DNA of 64,000 nucleotides from JABABV01 sp965222755 (GTDB lineage Bacteria; Bacillota_I; Bacilli_A; Mycoplasmatales; JABABV01). Positions 18,181 through 29,433 of the stretch are shown here, one piece after another; positions within the stretch are counted from its first letter, which is position 1; each line of letters opens with the position of its first letter. The translations under genes and the position numbers were made by a program. Below the pieces are notes generated by a model. The model was not told the DNA's origin. It saw only the letters and a list, made by a program, of their open reading frames with translations, and searched no databases. Location of the stretch: assembly GCA_965222755.1 (NCBI GenBank), contig CBDCUK010000001.1, positions 1 through 64,000 of the forward strand. Reading direction: 5' to 3'.

Positions 18181-19455
18181 ATGAAATTTATTGATTATGC
18201 CACAATATCTATTTCAGCTGGTAACGGTGGAAATGGGGCAGTTGCTTTTAGACGCGAAAAATATATCTCAAAAGGTGGACCATCTGGTGGAAATGGTGGT
18301 AGTGGAGGAAATGTATTAATTCAAGGTAATACTGGAATGACAACTCTTTTAGATTTTAAATTTAAAAGAAAAATTGATGCAAATCATGGTAGCAACGGAA
18401 GAAATAAAAATATGAACGGCCCAGCCGGTGATGATGTTGTTATTCAAGTTCCTTTGGGAACAGTTGTTATTGACGAAAATACTGATAGAATTTTGATCGA
18501 TGTTACCGATGATAATAAATATTTATTAGCTAAAGGTGGCAAAGGTGGCCTTGGTAATGCACATTTTAAAAGTTCTGTAAATAGAGCTCCTAAAATTGCT
18601 AATAATGGTAATCCTGGTCAAAAATTTGATTTAAAACTAGAATTAAAAGTTTTAGCTGATGTTGGGTTAGTAGGATTGCCAAATGTTGGAAAATCAACAT
18701 TATTATCGGCAGTTACAAACGCTAAACCCCAAATTGCAAACTATGCATTCACAACTATTAATCCTCAATTAGGTTTAGTTCGAACTAGAAGTGAAGATTC
18801 TTTTGTTATTGCTGATTTACCAGGATTAATTGAAGGAGCATCTTTAGGAAAAGGTTTAGGAGATGTGTTTTTAAAACATATTGAAAGATGTCGAATAATT
18901 GTTCATATCTTGGATCTATCTTTAGAAAATCCAGAAGAAATTATGCATAACTACAAAACTATAAATCATGAATTATCAGCTTATAAAAAAATTAATTTAA
19001 CTAAAAAACCAATGATTTTAGTAGCTAATAAAATGGATAGTGAAAATTTTGCAGAAAATTTTAAATATTTAGAACAACAATTACCAAAGCAAAAAATATT
19101 TCAAATTTCTGGTTTAAAACATAAAGGTTTACAATCTTTAACAGATTATATCGGAACAACTTTAAAAACAATTCCGTTAACGATTAATGTTCATAACCAA
19201 GATTCATTCATACATATTAAATTAGACCCAACATTAAGAAGTTTTAAAGTTAATAAAGTTAATGGTGCATTTATTGTTTCTGGTCAAGCAATTGATGCTA
19301 TTATGCAAAAAATACCAGTTAACACTTATGAAAATTTATTAAGAATTAATAAAGCATTAAGAAATATTGGTGTTTGAGACATGTTAGAAAAACAAGGTGT
19401 CAAACGCGGAGATAGTGTTTCTGTTGGAAAATATGAATTTCAATGAGGGGACTAG
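18181..19455 (+). CDS. obgE: GTPase Obg
   Basis: Obg is an essential GTPase in 50S ribosome maturation and stress response. The 424-residue product has the glycine-rich Obg fold (GNGGNGAVAFRREK, GGPSGGNGGSGG), then the GTPase domain (GLPNVGKSTLL near residue 165, DLPGLIEGAS, NKMD), and a C-terminal OCT domain ending GDSVSVGKYEFQWGD. A -10 TATAAT stands at 18139-18144 and AAGGAG five bases before ATG 18181, so it has its own promoter after the L27 terminator. nadE starts two bases after the stop. Confidence 0.97.
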
Positions 19456-19456
19456 G

Positions 19457-20179
19457 ATGAAACTAAACGACTATTTACTAAATTTAGAACACTGACTTAA
19501 AACAGTCGTCAAAAAAACTAATCAAAAAGGTATTATATGTGGTATTTCTGGTGGAGTAGATTCTGCGTTAGTAGCTGCTTTAATTGCAAAAGCATTTCCT
19601 GATAATCATTTAACTGTAATTATGCCATGTGAATCTGATGAATTAGATGCAAAATTAGCTGAAAAATTAACTAAAGAATTATCTTTAAATACAATAAGTG
19701 TGGATTTAACAGATACTTATCAGATGTTTTTAAAGACTAATAAAACATTATCTGATTTATCAAAGGCAAATCTAAAAGCGCGATTACGAATGATGACTTT
19801 ATATGCGTATGCTCAAACTAATAATTATTTAGTCGCTGGAACAGATAATGCCTGTGAATGACACATTGGTTATTTCACAAAATTTGGAGATGGAGCTGCT
19901 GACATAGCTCCAATTATCCATTTGAACAAATCAGAAGTTCGCAAAGCTTCAGAAATTTATAATGTCAATCAAGCGATTATTGATCGTGAACCAACAGCTG
20001 GATTATGAGAAGGTCAATCAGATGAAAAAGAACTTGGTTTCAGTTATAATATATTAGATCAATATTTATCAGGTGATCATAATAATATTGAAAAAAGTAT
20101 TATTGCTAAAATTGAAGATTTACATTTAAAGAGCAATCATAAACGCACAGGGATATTAAAACCTAATAAATTTAATTAA
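19457..20179 (+). CDS. nadE: NH3-dependent NAD+ synthetase
   Basis: Makes NAD+ from nicotinate adenine dinucleotide, ATP and ammonia. The 240-residue length fits the short, ammonia-dependent form without a glutaminase domain. Seen: IICGISGGVDSALVAALI (PP-loop) near residue 26, LKARLRMMTLYAYAQ, VAGTDNACEWHIGYFTKFGDGAADIAP, and PTAGLWEGQSDEKELGFSY. ATG 19457 begins two bases after the obgE stop, with GGGG a short distance upstream, so it is translated with obgE. Confidence 0.95.
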
Positions 20180-20189
20180 GGATATGATT

Positions 20190-20960
20190 ATGAATTTTAT
20201 AAATTTGCAATTACACAGAAGATCAGTTAGACACTTTTCTAATAAAACAATTGAAATTAAAAAAATTAACAATTTAAAAAAAGTTATTAATGCTTCTCCG
20301 ACTTCTATGAACGGGCAACAATTTAGTGCTATTTTTATTCAAGATAATAAAACTAAAAAAATTCTTTCTGAAATTAGCGGAGGACAAAAACATATTGAAG
20401 AAGCACCGTTATTTGTAATGTTTTTAGCCGATTTCAATCGAATTGAAGAAGCTAACCATTTATATAACAATAATAATGGTTTTAACAAAGAGTTAGAAAT
20501 CACTAGAAACACAATTGATAGTTTATTATACGGATTTGTGGATGCGACAATTGCAGCTCAAGGAACTGTTGATGCGGCTATTTCGATGGATTTATCAACT
20601 TGTTATATTGGCGCAGTTCGCAGAAATGTTAAAGCGATTAAAGAACTTCTTGATTTGCCGGATCATATAGTTCCTGTTGTTGGGATAACTATTGGTTATA
20701 GTGAAAATTTATTTGAAATTAAACCAAAAATAAATAAAGTTTATAATGAAATTTACAATTCAGAACTAGTTAAAACAGAAATCAAAGAATATGATATTGT
20801 CACTAATGAATATTATGCTCAACACCGAGAAGATAATAATTCATATACTAATAATACGATTAGTAAATATCATTTTTTTATCAAATCAGAATTCATGGCT
20901 GATTTAAATATTGTTTGACCAAATAACTGATTAATAAATAACAAAAAAGATGCTAATTAA
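20190..20960 (+). CDS. NfsA-type flavin nitroreductase
   Basis: FMN-dependent reductase family that uses NAD(P)H to reduce nitro compounds or quinones; the natural substrate is unknown. The 256-residue product starts with LQLHRRSVRHFSN (FMN phosphate site), then NASPTSMNGQQFSAIF, and has DLSTCYIGAVRRN and VVGITIGY, all usual for the NfsA/FRP group. ATG 20190 is chosen because AAGGA lies seven bases upstream; ATG 20184 is too close. The C terminus overlaps the convergent lplA gene by four bases inside a two-way terminator. Confidence 0.85.
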
Positions 20961-20974
20961 TTAGCATCTTTTTT
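20943..20974. terminator. Bidirectional terminator between the nitroreductase gene and lplA
   Basis: A perfect 32-base palindrome whose outer arms are AAAAAAGATGCTAA and TTAGCATCTTTTTT, so it gives a T run in either direction. It covers the overlapping 3' ends of the two convergent genes. Confidence 0.9.
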
Positions 20975-21952
20975 GTTAAAAATAGTATCGATTATTTCGG
21001 TTGTAGAGATGTTTCCAAAATATAATTTAATATCAAATTTTGATAATACTTCTAAAATATTATGTTCATTTAATTCGATATTAATTAAAGCAAACTCAAC
21101 TTCCTCCACATTTTCTAAACTTAAGAAATCACCATAAAATTTAATTTTTTTAATTTTGTTATCTTCAACATTTATTTTAGTTTCCAAAGTTCCGTTAACA
21201 AAACGTTTCTTATGTTCAATATTAAATTTAGGATTATTGCCATAATTTCAGGCAGGAGTTAAATATTTTTCATTCATTAATTTGGTAATTGCCGCAATAT
21301 CATCTTCAGTTGGGGTATATTCAGTGGCATTATTAGATAATGTATTTTCTAATATTTTCTTAAACTCAAAATCAGTTAAGGGACTTGTTAATAAAGTTTT
21401 AATATTAACAACTCTCGATCTTATTGATTTGATTCCTTTTGATTTAATTTTTAAAGGATCAGGTTTAAGTGCTTTTTGTAAAATATCTAAATTAACATCA
21501 AACAGTATTGTGCCATGATGTAATATTTTATTATTTTTTCACAATTGAGCATTACCACTTATTTTTTTACCATTAACTTCAATATCGTTTCTACCAGAAA
21601 ATTTAGCATGAACATTAATACCATTCAATGCTTCGATTATTGGTTGAGTAAATTTTGCATAATTGTTAACATCGCTTTTTGAAGCTTTATGAGTAATAAA
21701 ACTGTAGTTAATATTTCCTAAATCTTGATAAACAGCTCCACCACCAGAATTTCTTCTGACAATATTTATTTTTGATTCTTTGACAAAATCATGATTTAAT
21801 TCTTCTCAAGTATTTTGATTTTTACCAATTACTATAGTATGTTTATTTTGTCATAAAATAGCACAGTCGTCATTAAAATCGTAATTAAAAAAATATTCTT
21901 CAAAAGCTAAATTAAAGTATGGATTATGGGAATTATTGTTGATATATATCAT
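20957..21952 (-). CDS. lplA: Lipoate-protein ligase A
   Basis: Activates lipoate with ATP and attaches it to lipoyl domains. The 331-residue product has NPYFNLAFEEY at the N terminus, the signature RRNSGGGAVYQDLGN near residue 68, KISGNAQLW and ILHHGTILFD, and a C-terminal accessory domain. The ATG at 21952 (minus strand) follows AGGAGA by six bases. It diverges from the pyruvate dehydrogenase operon; the 210 bases between them hold several TATAAT-like boxes. Its likely targets are the lipoyl domains of PdhC and PdhD. Confidence 0.94.
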
Positions 21953-22162
21953 ATTTTATCTCTCCTGATTTTTTATTTTAATAAAATAGTTTTTAAAATT
22001 ATAAAAAAAGTGTTAAAATATCTTATTGCATACAGAATATATAATATTTTTTAATAAAAGCAATATAATCTTAACATATATAAAATAAAATTAATAAGAT
22101 TTTTAATACTATAATTAAATATATAATATATTAATTTTTCAATCAACTAGGAGATGTAAAAT

Positions 22163-23236
22163 ATGTTATTAAAAAAACATATAGTTAAAACAGATATGTT
22201 TGTTATCATGGATGCTGAAGGTAACATCGTTAACAAAAAATATATGCCAAAATTAACTAAAACTCAAATCTTAGACGCTTATAAAACTATGGTTTTATCA
22301 AGAGTTCAAGATGAAAGAATGCTTCAATGACAACGTCAAGGACGTATGTTAACTTTCCCACCTTCAATGGGTCAAGAAGCGATTCAAATGGGAGCTGCTT
22401 TAGCGCTTCGTAAACAAGATTGATTAGCACCTGCTTTTCGTTCTAATGTAACTTGATTAGCAAAAGGATGACCAATGTCAGACATAATGTTATTCTGAAA
22501 TGGTAACGAAATGGGATCACATATGCCTGAAGGAGTGCGTATTTTACCTGTAAACGTGCCAATTGGAACACAATTTTCACATGCTGTAGGATTAAGTTAT
22601 GCTGCTAAACTTAGAAAATTAGATGAAGTAGCATTAGCATTTATTGGTGATGGTGGAACTAGTGAGGGTGAATTTTACGAAGCAATGAATTTTGCTGGAA
22701 ACTTAAAAACACCAACAATTTTTGTAATCCAAAATAACCAATATGCAATTTCAACTTCTCGTAAAAAACAAACAACTACAAAAACTTTAGCTCAAAAAGC
22801 AATCGCTGCTGGACTTCCTCATATTCAAGTTGATGGTAATGATGTTTTTGCAGTTTACACTGCTATTAATGAAGCTAGAGAACAAGCTAGTGCTGGTCAA
22901 GGACCATCATTAATTGAATGTGTTGCTTATCGTTTTGGACCACATACTACTGCTGATAATCCGTCTTTATATCGTGAAAAATCAGAAGAAGATGCTGCTC
23001 GTGCAATTGGACCAATTTTAAGATTAAAAAAATATTTAATTAATTCTAAATTATGAGATGAAGATCAAGATGTAAAATTATATAAAACATCTAAAACAAC
23101 AGTTAATGAAGCTTATAAAGAAATGGAAGCTAAACTTAGCGTAAATATTGATGACGTATTCCGTTATACATATAAAGAACTAACACCAAATTTAAAAGCT
23201 CAATTAGAAGAAGCTAAGAAAATTTTTAATAAATAA
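22163..23236 (+). CDS. pdhA: Pyruvate dehydrogenase E1 alpha subunit
   Basis: With PdhB, decarboxylates pyruvate using thiamine diphosphate and passes the acetyl group to the lipoyl arm of E2. The 357-residue product has QGRMLTFPPSMGQEA, HMPEGVRILP, and the thiamine-diphosphate motif GDGGTSEGEFYEAMNFAG ending in IQNNQYAIS near residue 195. Many Trp codons are TGA. The ribosome site TAGGAG lies seven bases before ATG 22163. It is first in the operon pdhA-pdhB-pdhC-pdhD-ackA; upstream are four TATAAT boxes (near 22040, 22064, 22110 and 22122) but no clear -35. Confidence 0.97.
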
Positions 23237-23250
23237 AGGAGCTGTCAAAC

Positions 23251-24231
23251 ATGGCTTTAAAAAATAATATTGAAGCGCTTACAGAAGCGTTTCAACAATC
23301 AATGCAAAAAGACCCAACAGTAATCATTTATGGTGAAGATGCTGGATACGAAGGTGGAGTTTTCAGAGCTACTTCTGGAATTCAAAAAGAGTTCGGAGAA
23401 TTACGTTGTTTTGACGCACCTATCGCTGAAGCAGCTATTGTAGGTTCTGCAATTGGGATGGCTATTAATGGTTTAAAACCAATAGTAGAAATGCAATTTC
23501 AAGGATTTATGTTTCCGGGTTATCATCAATTAGTAGTACATGCTGCTAGAATGCGTAACCGTTCTCGTGGTCGTTACACAGTACCAATGGTAATGCGTAT
23601 GCCAATGGGTGGAGGAATTAGAGCGCTTGAACATCATTCAGAAGCAATCGAAGTTTTATTTGCTCATATTCCAGGACTTAAAGTGGTTATGCCTTCAAAC
23701 CCTTATGATACAAAAGGATTAATGATCGCTGCTATTAATGACCCAGATCCAGTTGTTTTCTTAGAACCTAAAGCAATGTATCGTGCTTTCCGTCAAGAAA
23801 TTCCTTCAGAAATGTATGAAGTAGAAATTGGAAAAGCAAGAATTTTACAAGAAGGTAGCGACATCACAGTTGTAACTTATGGTGCGCAAGCAATCACTTG
23901 TTTAAAATCTTTACCTGAATTAGCTGGAAAAGTTAGTGTTGAATTAATCGATTTACGCTCAATCTCTCCATGAGACAAAGAAGCAGTTTTAGCTTCAGTT
24001 CGTAAAACAGGAAGATTATTAATAGTTCACGAAGCTGTTAAATCATTTAGTATTTCTGCAGAAATTATTACTACAGTTACTGAAGAAGCATTCCTAAGTT
24101 TAGAAGTTCCTCCTATGAGATTAACTGGTTGAGATATAACTGTACCTTTAGATAAAGGTGAAAAATATCACATCATTAGTCAAGAACGAATTGTTAACAA
24201 GATTTTAGAATCAGTTAATTACAAGATATAA
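23251..24231 (+). CDS. pdhB: Pyruvate dehydrogenase E1 beta subunit
   Basis: 326 residues, the usual length. Seen: YGEDAGYEGGVFRATSGIQ, FDAPIAEAAIVGSAIGMA, EMQFQGFMFPGYHQLV, and MRMPMGGGIRALEHHSEAIE. It forms the E1 heterotetramer with PdhA. The ribosome site AAAGGAG lies 8-9 bases before ATG 23251. It is 14 bases after pdhA. TGA encodes Trp, for example in ISPWDKEA. Confidence 0.97.
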
Positions 24232-24266
24232 TTAATATAAATAGTATTGATCATAAAGGTGGTAAA

Positions 24267-24605
24267 AATATATGTATCAATTTAAATTTGCCGATATTGG
24301 TGAAGGGATTCACGAAGGTAAACTTCTTAAATGAGAAGTTAAAGCTGGAGATAAAGTTGAAGATGGTGACACTTTATTTACAGTAGAAACTGATAAAGTT
24401 AATGCCGAAATTCCTTGTCCAGTTGATGGAACAATTAAAGAATTAAAATTTAAAGAAGGCGACATTATTCATGTTGGTGATGTTGTTGTTGTGATTGATG
24501 ATGGAAGTAGTGCTAGCGCCGCTCCTGAAAAACAAGCAGCTCCAGCACCAGTTGAAGAACAAGATGCTGGTGGAGTAGTTGGAGAAATTAAAGTTTCAAA
24601 TGAAA
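24267..24605 (+). repeat. Perfect 339-bp repeat, copy 1 (pdhC lipoyl-domain region)
   Basis: Identical base for base to 25553-25891, offset 1286. It covers the last five bases before the pdhC start, the entire lipoyl domain and the Ala/Pro/Glu-rich linker, and stops inside the codons after VSNE. Confidence 0.95.
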
Positions 24606-25543
24606 CTTTAGCAATTCCTGCTAACAAAATTGATGAAACTCCAAGAACAAGTAATACAAATAATGCTGTTTTAGCAACTCCTGTTGCTCGTAAATTAGCA
24701 GCACTTAAAAATATTAATCTTGCAGATATAAAAGGAACAGGATATCGTGGACGCGTTATGAAAAGCGACATCGAAAACTTTAATCCTGCTTCAGCTTCAG
24801 CAGTTTCTGCCCCAACAAGTCATGCATTAATGCCAAAGAAAAATATTTTAGAAGATAAAGTCGTACCTTTAACACAAATGCGTAAAGCAATTGCTAAAGC
24901 AATGACAAGATCAAAAACTATTATTCCAGAAATTACATTATTAAAAGAAGTTAATATGACTAATTTAGTGGAATTAAGAAACAAAATTAAAAATGGTAAG
25001 AAAATTAAAATTTCTTATATGCCATTTATAATAAGAGCTTGTACTCTAGCGATTGAAGAATATCCAGTTTTTAATACTAAATTAGACGAAGCTAAACAAG
25101 CAATTGTATTTTCTAAAAATATTAATATTGGAATGGCAGCAGATACACCTAAAGGATTAGTTGTTCCAGTTATCAAAAATGCTGATCAATTAAGTATTTT
25201 AGGATTAAACTCTGAAGTTTATGGATTAGCTGCTAAAGCCCGTGCCGGACAATTAGCAATGAAAGATATGAGTGGTGGAACTTTTACTATCACTAATTAT
25301 GGTTCTGTTGGTGCTGATTTCGGAACGCAAGTTATCAACTATCCAGAAGCAGCGATTTTAGGAATCGGAGCTTTAAATACAAAGCCGATTTATAACCAAA
25401 ATGGTGAATTAGAAAAAGCAATCACAATGATGATTTCTGTTTCAGCAGATCACCGTATAATTGATGGTGCCGATGTTGGACGTTTCTTAATAGCAGTTAA
25501 AAACTATTTAGAAAATCCTTCAATGATGTTAATGAAATGATAA
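24272..25543 (+). CDS. pdhC: Pyruvate dehydrogenase E2, dihydrolipoamide acetyltransferase
   Basis: E2 forms the complex core and moves the acetyl group to CoA. The 423-residue product has one lipoyl domain (about 1-80, lipoyl-Lys in VETDKVNAEIP near residue 43), an Ala/Pro/Glu linker, a peripheral-subunit-binding domain (ATPVARKLAALKNINLADI, about 132-165), and a catalytic domain ending with SADHRIIDGADVGRF (His and Asp of the active site). The ribosome site AAAGGTGG precedes ATG 24272. The first 334 bases are identical to the start of pdhD. pdhD begins 14 bases after the stop. Confidence 0.97.
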
Positions 25544-25552
25544 GGACGGTAT

Positions 25553-25891
25553 AATATATGTATCAATTTAAATTTGCCGATATTGGTGAAGGGATTCACG
25601 AAGGTAAACTTCTTAAATGAGAAGTTAAAGCTGGAGATAAAGTTGAAGATGGTGACACTTTATTTACAGTAGAAACTGATAAAGTTAATGCCGAAATTCC
25701 TTGTCCAGTTGATGGAACAATTAAAGAATTAAAATTTAAAGAAGGCGACATTATTCATGTTGGTGATGTTGTTGTTGTGATTGATGATGGAAGTAGTGCT
25801 AGCGCCGCTCCTGAAAAACAAGCAGCTCCAGCACCAGTTGAAGAACAAGATGCTGGTGGAGTAGTTGGAGAAATTAAAGTTTCAAATGAAA
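25553..25891 (+). repeat. Perfect 339-bp repeat, copy 2 (pdhD lipoyl-domain region)
   Basis: Second copy of the 24267-24605 sequence, with no difference even at third codon positions. It points to recent duplication or continuing gene conversion, or to an assembly artefact. Confidence 0.95.
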
Positions 25892-27411
25892 TTTTTCCAA
25901 CTTTTGGACCTGTGAGTTCAACTCCAAAATCTGCCCCTGTTCAAAAAGCGCAAGCCCCTGTAAATAACAATAATAGTGGTGCTAAATCACAAACTGGTTC
26001 AAAACCCAATTGCGATAAAGAATACGATCTTATTATTGTTGGTGCTGGTCCTGGTGGATACGTTGCCGCAGAACACGCTGCTAAAAATGGATTAAAAACA
26101 GCCATTATTGAACGTGAATATTTTGGTGGAGTTTGTTTAAATGTTGGATGTATTCCAACTAAAACTTTATTAAAATCAGCTAAAATGTTTGATAAACTTT
26201 CACATATGGATGATTATGGTATTGAAATTCCAAATGCTGCTTTAAAAGCATTAAAACCTAACTGAGACAAAATGATGGATCGTAAATCTGAAGTAGTTAA
26301 TAAACTAACTAAAGGTGTCGAATTCTTAATGCGCTCAAATAAAGTTGATATGCATAAAGGTGAAGCTAAATATTTAGGAAATCATGCGATTTCTGTTGGC
26401 GATAAAACTCTTGGTTATAAAAAACTAATTATTGCTACTGGATCACGTGCTCGTATAATTCCAATTCCGGGATTACAAGAAGGTTATAAAGCTGGTTTTG
26501 TAGTAACTTCAAGAGAAGCACTATCTTTAGCAAAATTACCAAAAAGTATTATTGTTATTGGTGCCGGAGTTATTGGTGTTGAATTTGCATGTTTATTCCA
26601 AGCTCTAGGTACAAAAGTAACAATTTTACAAAATATTGGTCAAATTTTAGAAATCTTAGATAAAGATATTCAAAAAGAAATGTTTGCAACATTTACTAAA
26701 CGCGGAATTGATATTAAATTAAATGCCCAAATTAGTAAAGTTACGAAAAATTCAGTTGAATTCTCAATCGATGGTAAAGAATTTTCAATAAAAGCAGATA
26801 AAATCTTAGTATCAGTTGGCCGCATTCCTAATATTGAAGCATTTAAAGATATGCCTAATTTAGAAATTGGTAAACGTGGCGAAATCGTTGTTAATGATTA
26901 TTGTAATACTTCTGTTGAAGATGTTTATGCTATTGGAGATGTTAATGGTCGTTTAATGCTTGCTCACGTTGCTAGTGCTGAAGGAATTAGTGTTGTTGAA
27001 AATATTATTGGTAACACTTCTGCTAAAACACGCTATAGCACAAATCCAAGTTGTATTTATACATTCCCAGAATGTTCAACTGTTGGTTTAACAGAAGAAC
27101 AAGCTAAAGCTCAAAAAATTGATTATATATCACAAAAAACACCTTACCGTGTTTCTGGTAAAGCATTAGCTGATGGTGAAACTACTGGTTTCTGTAAAAT
27201 GATCGTTAATCGTCAAACAGAAGAGATTATTGGGTTTCATTTAGTTGGTGCCAATGCAACAGATATTATTTCTGAAATATGTACTTTTATGGATTTAGAA
27301 GGTACAGTTTATGAATTATCTCGTTCAATTCATCCACATCCAACGATTGCTGAATTAATTGGAGAAACAACACGTCACATTTTATACAAATTAAACAAAG
27401 GTAAAAAATAA
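25558..27411 (+). CDS. pdhD: Pyruvate dehydrogenase E3, dihydrolipoamide dehydrogenase with N-terminal lipoyl domain
   Basis: E3 reoxidises dihydrolipoamide and makes NADH. The 617-residue chain has a lipoyl domain (1-80) and linker identical to those of PdhC. The flavoprotein part then begins near residue 155 (LIIVGAGPGGYVAAEHA), with the redox disulfide GGVCLNVGCIPTK, the NAD site VIGAGVIGVEFACLF, DVYAIGDVNG, and the C-terminal HPHPTIAE with the catalytic His. E3 with its own lipoyl domain is known in Mollicutes and some Firmicutes. The stop overlaps the ackA start (TAATG). Confidence 0.97.
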
Positions 27412-28601
27412 TGACAAAAATTTTAGTTATTAATGCTGGTTCTAGTTCTGTAAAGTTCCAGTTATACAATTATCCTAATCAAGTTATTTGTAAAGGTTTA
27501 TGTGAACGTATTTTTGTTGACGGCGCTTTTACAATTGAAATTAATGATCAAAAACAAAAATTAGATATTAAAATGAATTCTCATAAAGATGCCATTGAAG
27601 TGATTTTAAATAATTTAAAATCAAATAAGTTGATTAATAATTATGATGAAATTCAAATTATTGGTCATCGCGTTGTTCAAGGTGGAAGCGTTTATCAAGA
27701 GTCTACTTTAATTACTGATGAAGTTATTGAAAAATTAAATGATTTATCAAAATTAGCACCATTACATAATCCTGGAGCTGTTAATGTTATGAAAATTTTT
27801 AGAACATTATGCCCAAAAGCTAAAAATGTTGCTGTTTTTGACACTTCTTTTCACCAAACAATGCCAGATAAAAACTTTATTTATCCAGTGCCTTATGCTT
27901 GATACGAAGACCATAGTGTCCGTAAATACGGAATGCATGGAACATCTAGCCGCTTTATTGTCAAGAAACTAAAAGAAGAATTAAATTTAAAACACGGAAA
28001 TATTATTAACTGTCATTTAGGTAATGGAGCTTCTATTACGGCAATTAAAAATTGAAAAGGTTTTAATACTTCAATGGGTCTTACACCTTTAGCTGGTATT
28101 ATGATGGGAACTCGTAGTGGAGATATTGATCCAGCGATTTTAGAATATATGGCAAAAGCAACTAATAAAGATGTTTTTGAATTAACAAATATTCTAAATA
28201 AAGAATCAGGATTACACGGCGTTAGTGGCATCTCTAGTGATATGAGAGATGTTATTGCTGCTTCTGCAAAAGGTAATAAGAGAGCAGAATTGGCTTTAAA
28301 TATTTATGTAAGTAAAATCGTTAATTATATTTCTATGTACTTAAATGACTTAGAAAATAAAACCGAAGTTATTGTCTTTACAGCTGGAATCGGAGAAAAC
28401 GCTAGTTTAATTCGTGAACGCGTCATTCAAAATTTACATATGATTAAAGTTGATATCAATTCTGAAATCAATAATGCAAGATCTGCTGATATGAGAAAAA
28501 TATCAACTACCGATAGTGAAGTTGCTGTTTATGTAGTACCAACAGATGAAGAAATTATGATTGCAGAAGACGCATATAAAATTTCTAATTCTAATAATTA
28601 A
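27411..28601 (+). CDS. ackA: Acetate kinase
   Basis: Makes ATP and acetate from acetyl phosphate. The 396-residue product has NAGSSSVKFQLY, IGHRVVQGG, FDTSFHQTMP, YGMHGTSSRF, NCHLGNGASI and VFTAGIGENASLI, all standard. ATG 27411 shares its A with the pdhD stop, so translation is coupled. Phosphotransacetylase (pta), which links acetyl-CoA to acetyl phosphate and often lies beside ackA, is not in this operon or window. A terminator hairpin follows. Confidence 0.97.
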
Positions 28602-28615
28602 TATTTTTTAATTTT

Positions 28616-28646
28616 AAAATACCACTTTAATAGTGGTATTTTAAAT
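28616..28646 (+). terminator. Terminator-like hairpin after ackA
   Basis: Perfect 11-bp stem AAAATACCACT / AGTGGTATTTT with a five-base loop. The T run is short, and a TATAAT (28646-28651) follows at once, which may be the -10 of the next gene. Confidence 0.65.
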
Positions 28647-28668
28647 ATAATGAGTAAGGATTGACATT

Positions 28669-29316
28669 ATGATTAAAACAATTAAATCAAATTTTTACAA
28701 TCAAAATATTTATATATTAACTAATAAAACATTAGATACAATAATTATTGACCCTGGAAATTCTGCCCAAAAAGTTATTCAATATTTAAAAGAGAATAAC
28801 TTAACACCAAGCTCAGTATTGATTACTCATGGTCATTTTGATCATCTTTCTGGACTACCAGAAATTTTAGTAGAGTATCCAAACTTAAAAATTTTCATTG
28901 GTGAAAAAGATGTTAATAATTTATTTAATTCTGATTTAAATTTATCTTATTTAAATCGTGGTCAAACAATAGTTATTAACAAAGAAAAGTATCAAGATAA
29001 TGTTGAGGGTTTATTAGAAAAAACTTACAATATCGATAATTTTAAAATTGAAATTATCGATATTCCCGGTCATACAGCTGGTTCTGTTTGCTTTTTATTT
29101 CCTGATTTAGGATATATTTTTACTGGTGATACTTTACTAAAAGAAAGTATTGGTCGTGTTGATTTAAAACACTCAGTTCCCCAATATTATCAAGCAAGTT
29201 TACAAAAATTTAGCACTTTAAAATCAGATATTATTGTTTATCCTGGTCACGGAGTAAAAACTAATATTGGATATGAATTAAAATATAATCAAGCATTAAA
29301 TCAAATGATAAAATAA
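28669..29316 (+). CDS. Metallo-beta-lactamase-fold hydrolase, glyoxalase II-like
   Basis: 215 residues. The metal-binding motif THGHFDHLSG near residue 54, IPGHTAGSVCFLF, FTGDTLLKESIGRVDL and VYPGHG define a two-metal thiolester hydrolase-like protein of the YcbL/GloB group. The substrate is not known; detoxification of a thioester such as S-lactoylglutathione is the family precedent, but Mollicutes generally lack glutathione. ATG 28669 has TAAGGA upstream. It sits between ackA and nox, both tied to pyruvate metabolism under oxygen, though each seems to have its own promoter. Confidence 0.88.
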   Translation: MIKTIKSNFYNQNIYILTNKTLDTIIIDPGNSAQKVIQYLKENNLTPSSVLITHGHFDHLSGLPEILVEYPNLKIFIGEKDVNNLFNSDLNLSYLNRGQTIVINKEKYQDNVEGLLEKTYNIDNFKIEIIDIPGHTAGSVCFLFPDLGYIFTGDTLLKESIGRVDLKHSVPQYYQASLQKFSTLKSDIIVYPGHGVKTNIGYELKYNQALNQMIK

Positions 29317-29362
29317 AAAATAATTTACTTAACAATGATAATTTGATATCATTTAATAAGAG

Positions 29363-29389
29363 TATAATATATCTTCAATATGAAGATAT
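29363..29389 (+). promoter_or_regulatory. -10 box plus inverted repeat at the nox transcript start
   Basis: TATAAT at 29363-29368 is followed at once by a perfect 9-bp inverted repeat, ATATCTTCA and TGAAGATAT (29369-29377 and 29381-29389), with a three-base centre. Its place at the expected transcript start suggests an operator or a 5' RNA hairpin. No regulator can be named. Confidence 0.5.
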
Positions 29390-29433
29390 TTAGCATTTAA
29401 AAAGTTACTCAATAATAAGGAGAATTTAATTTT

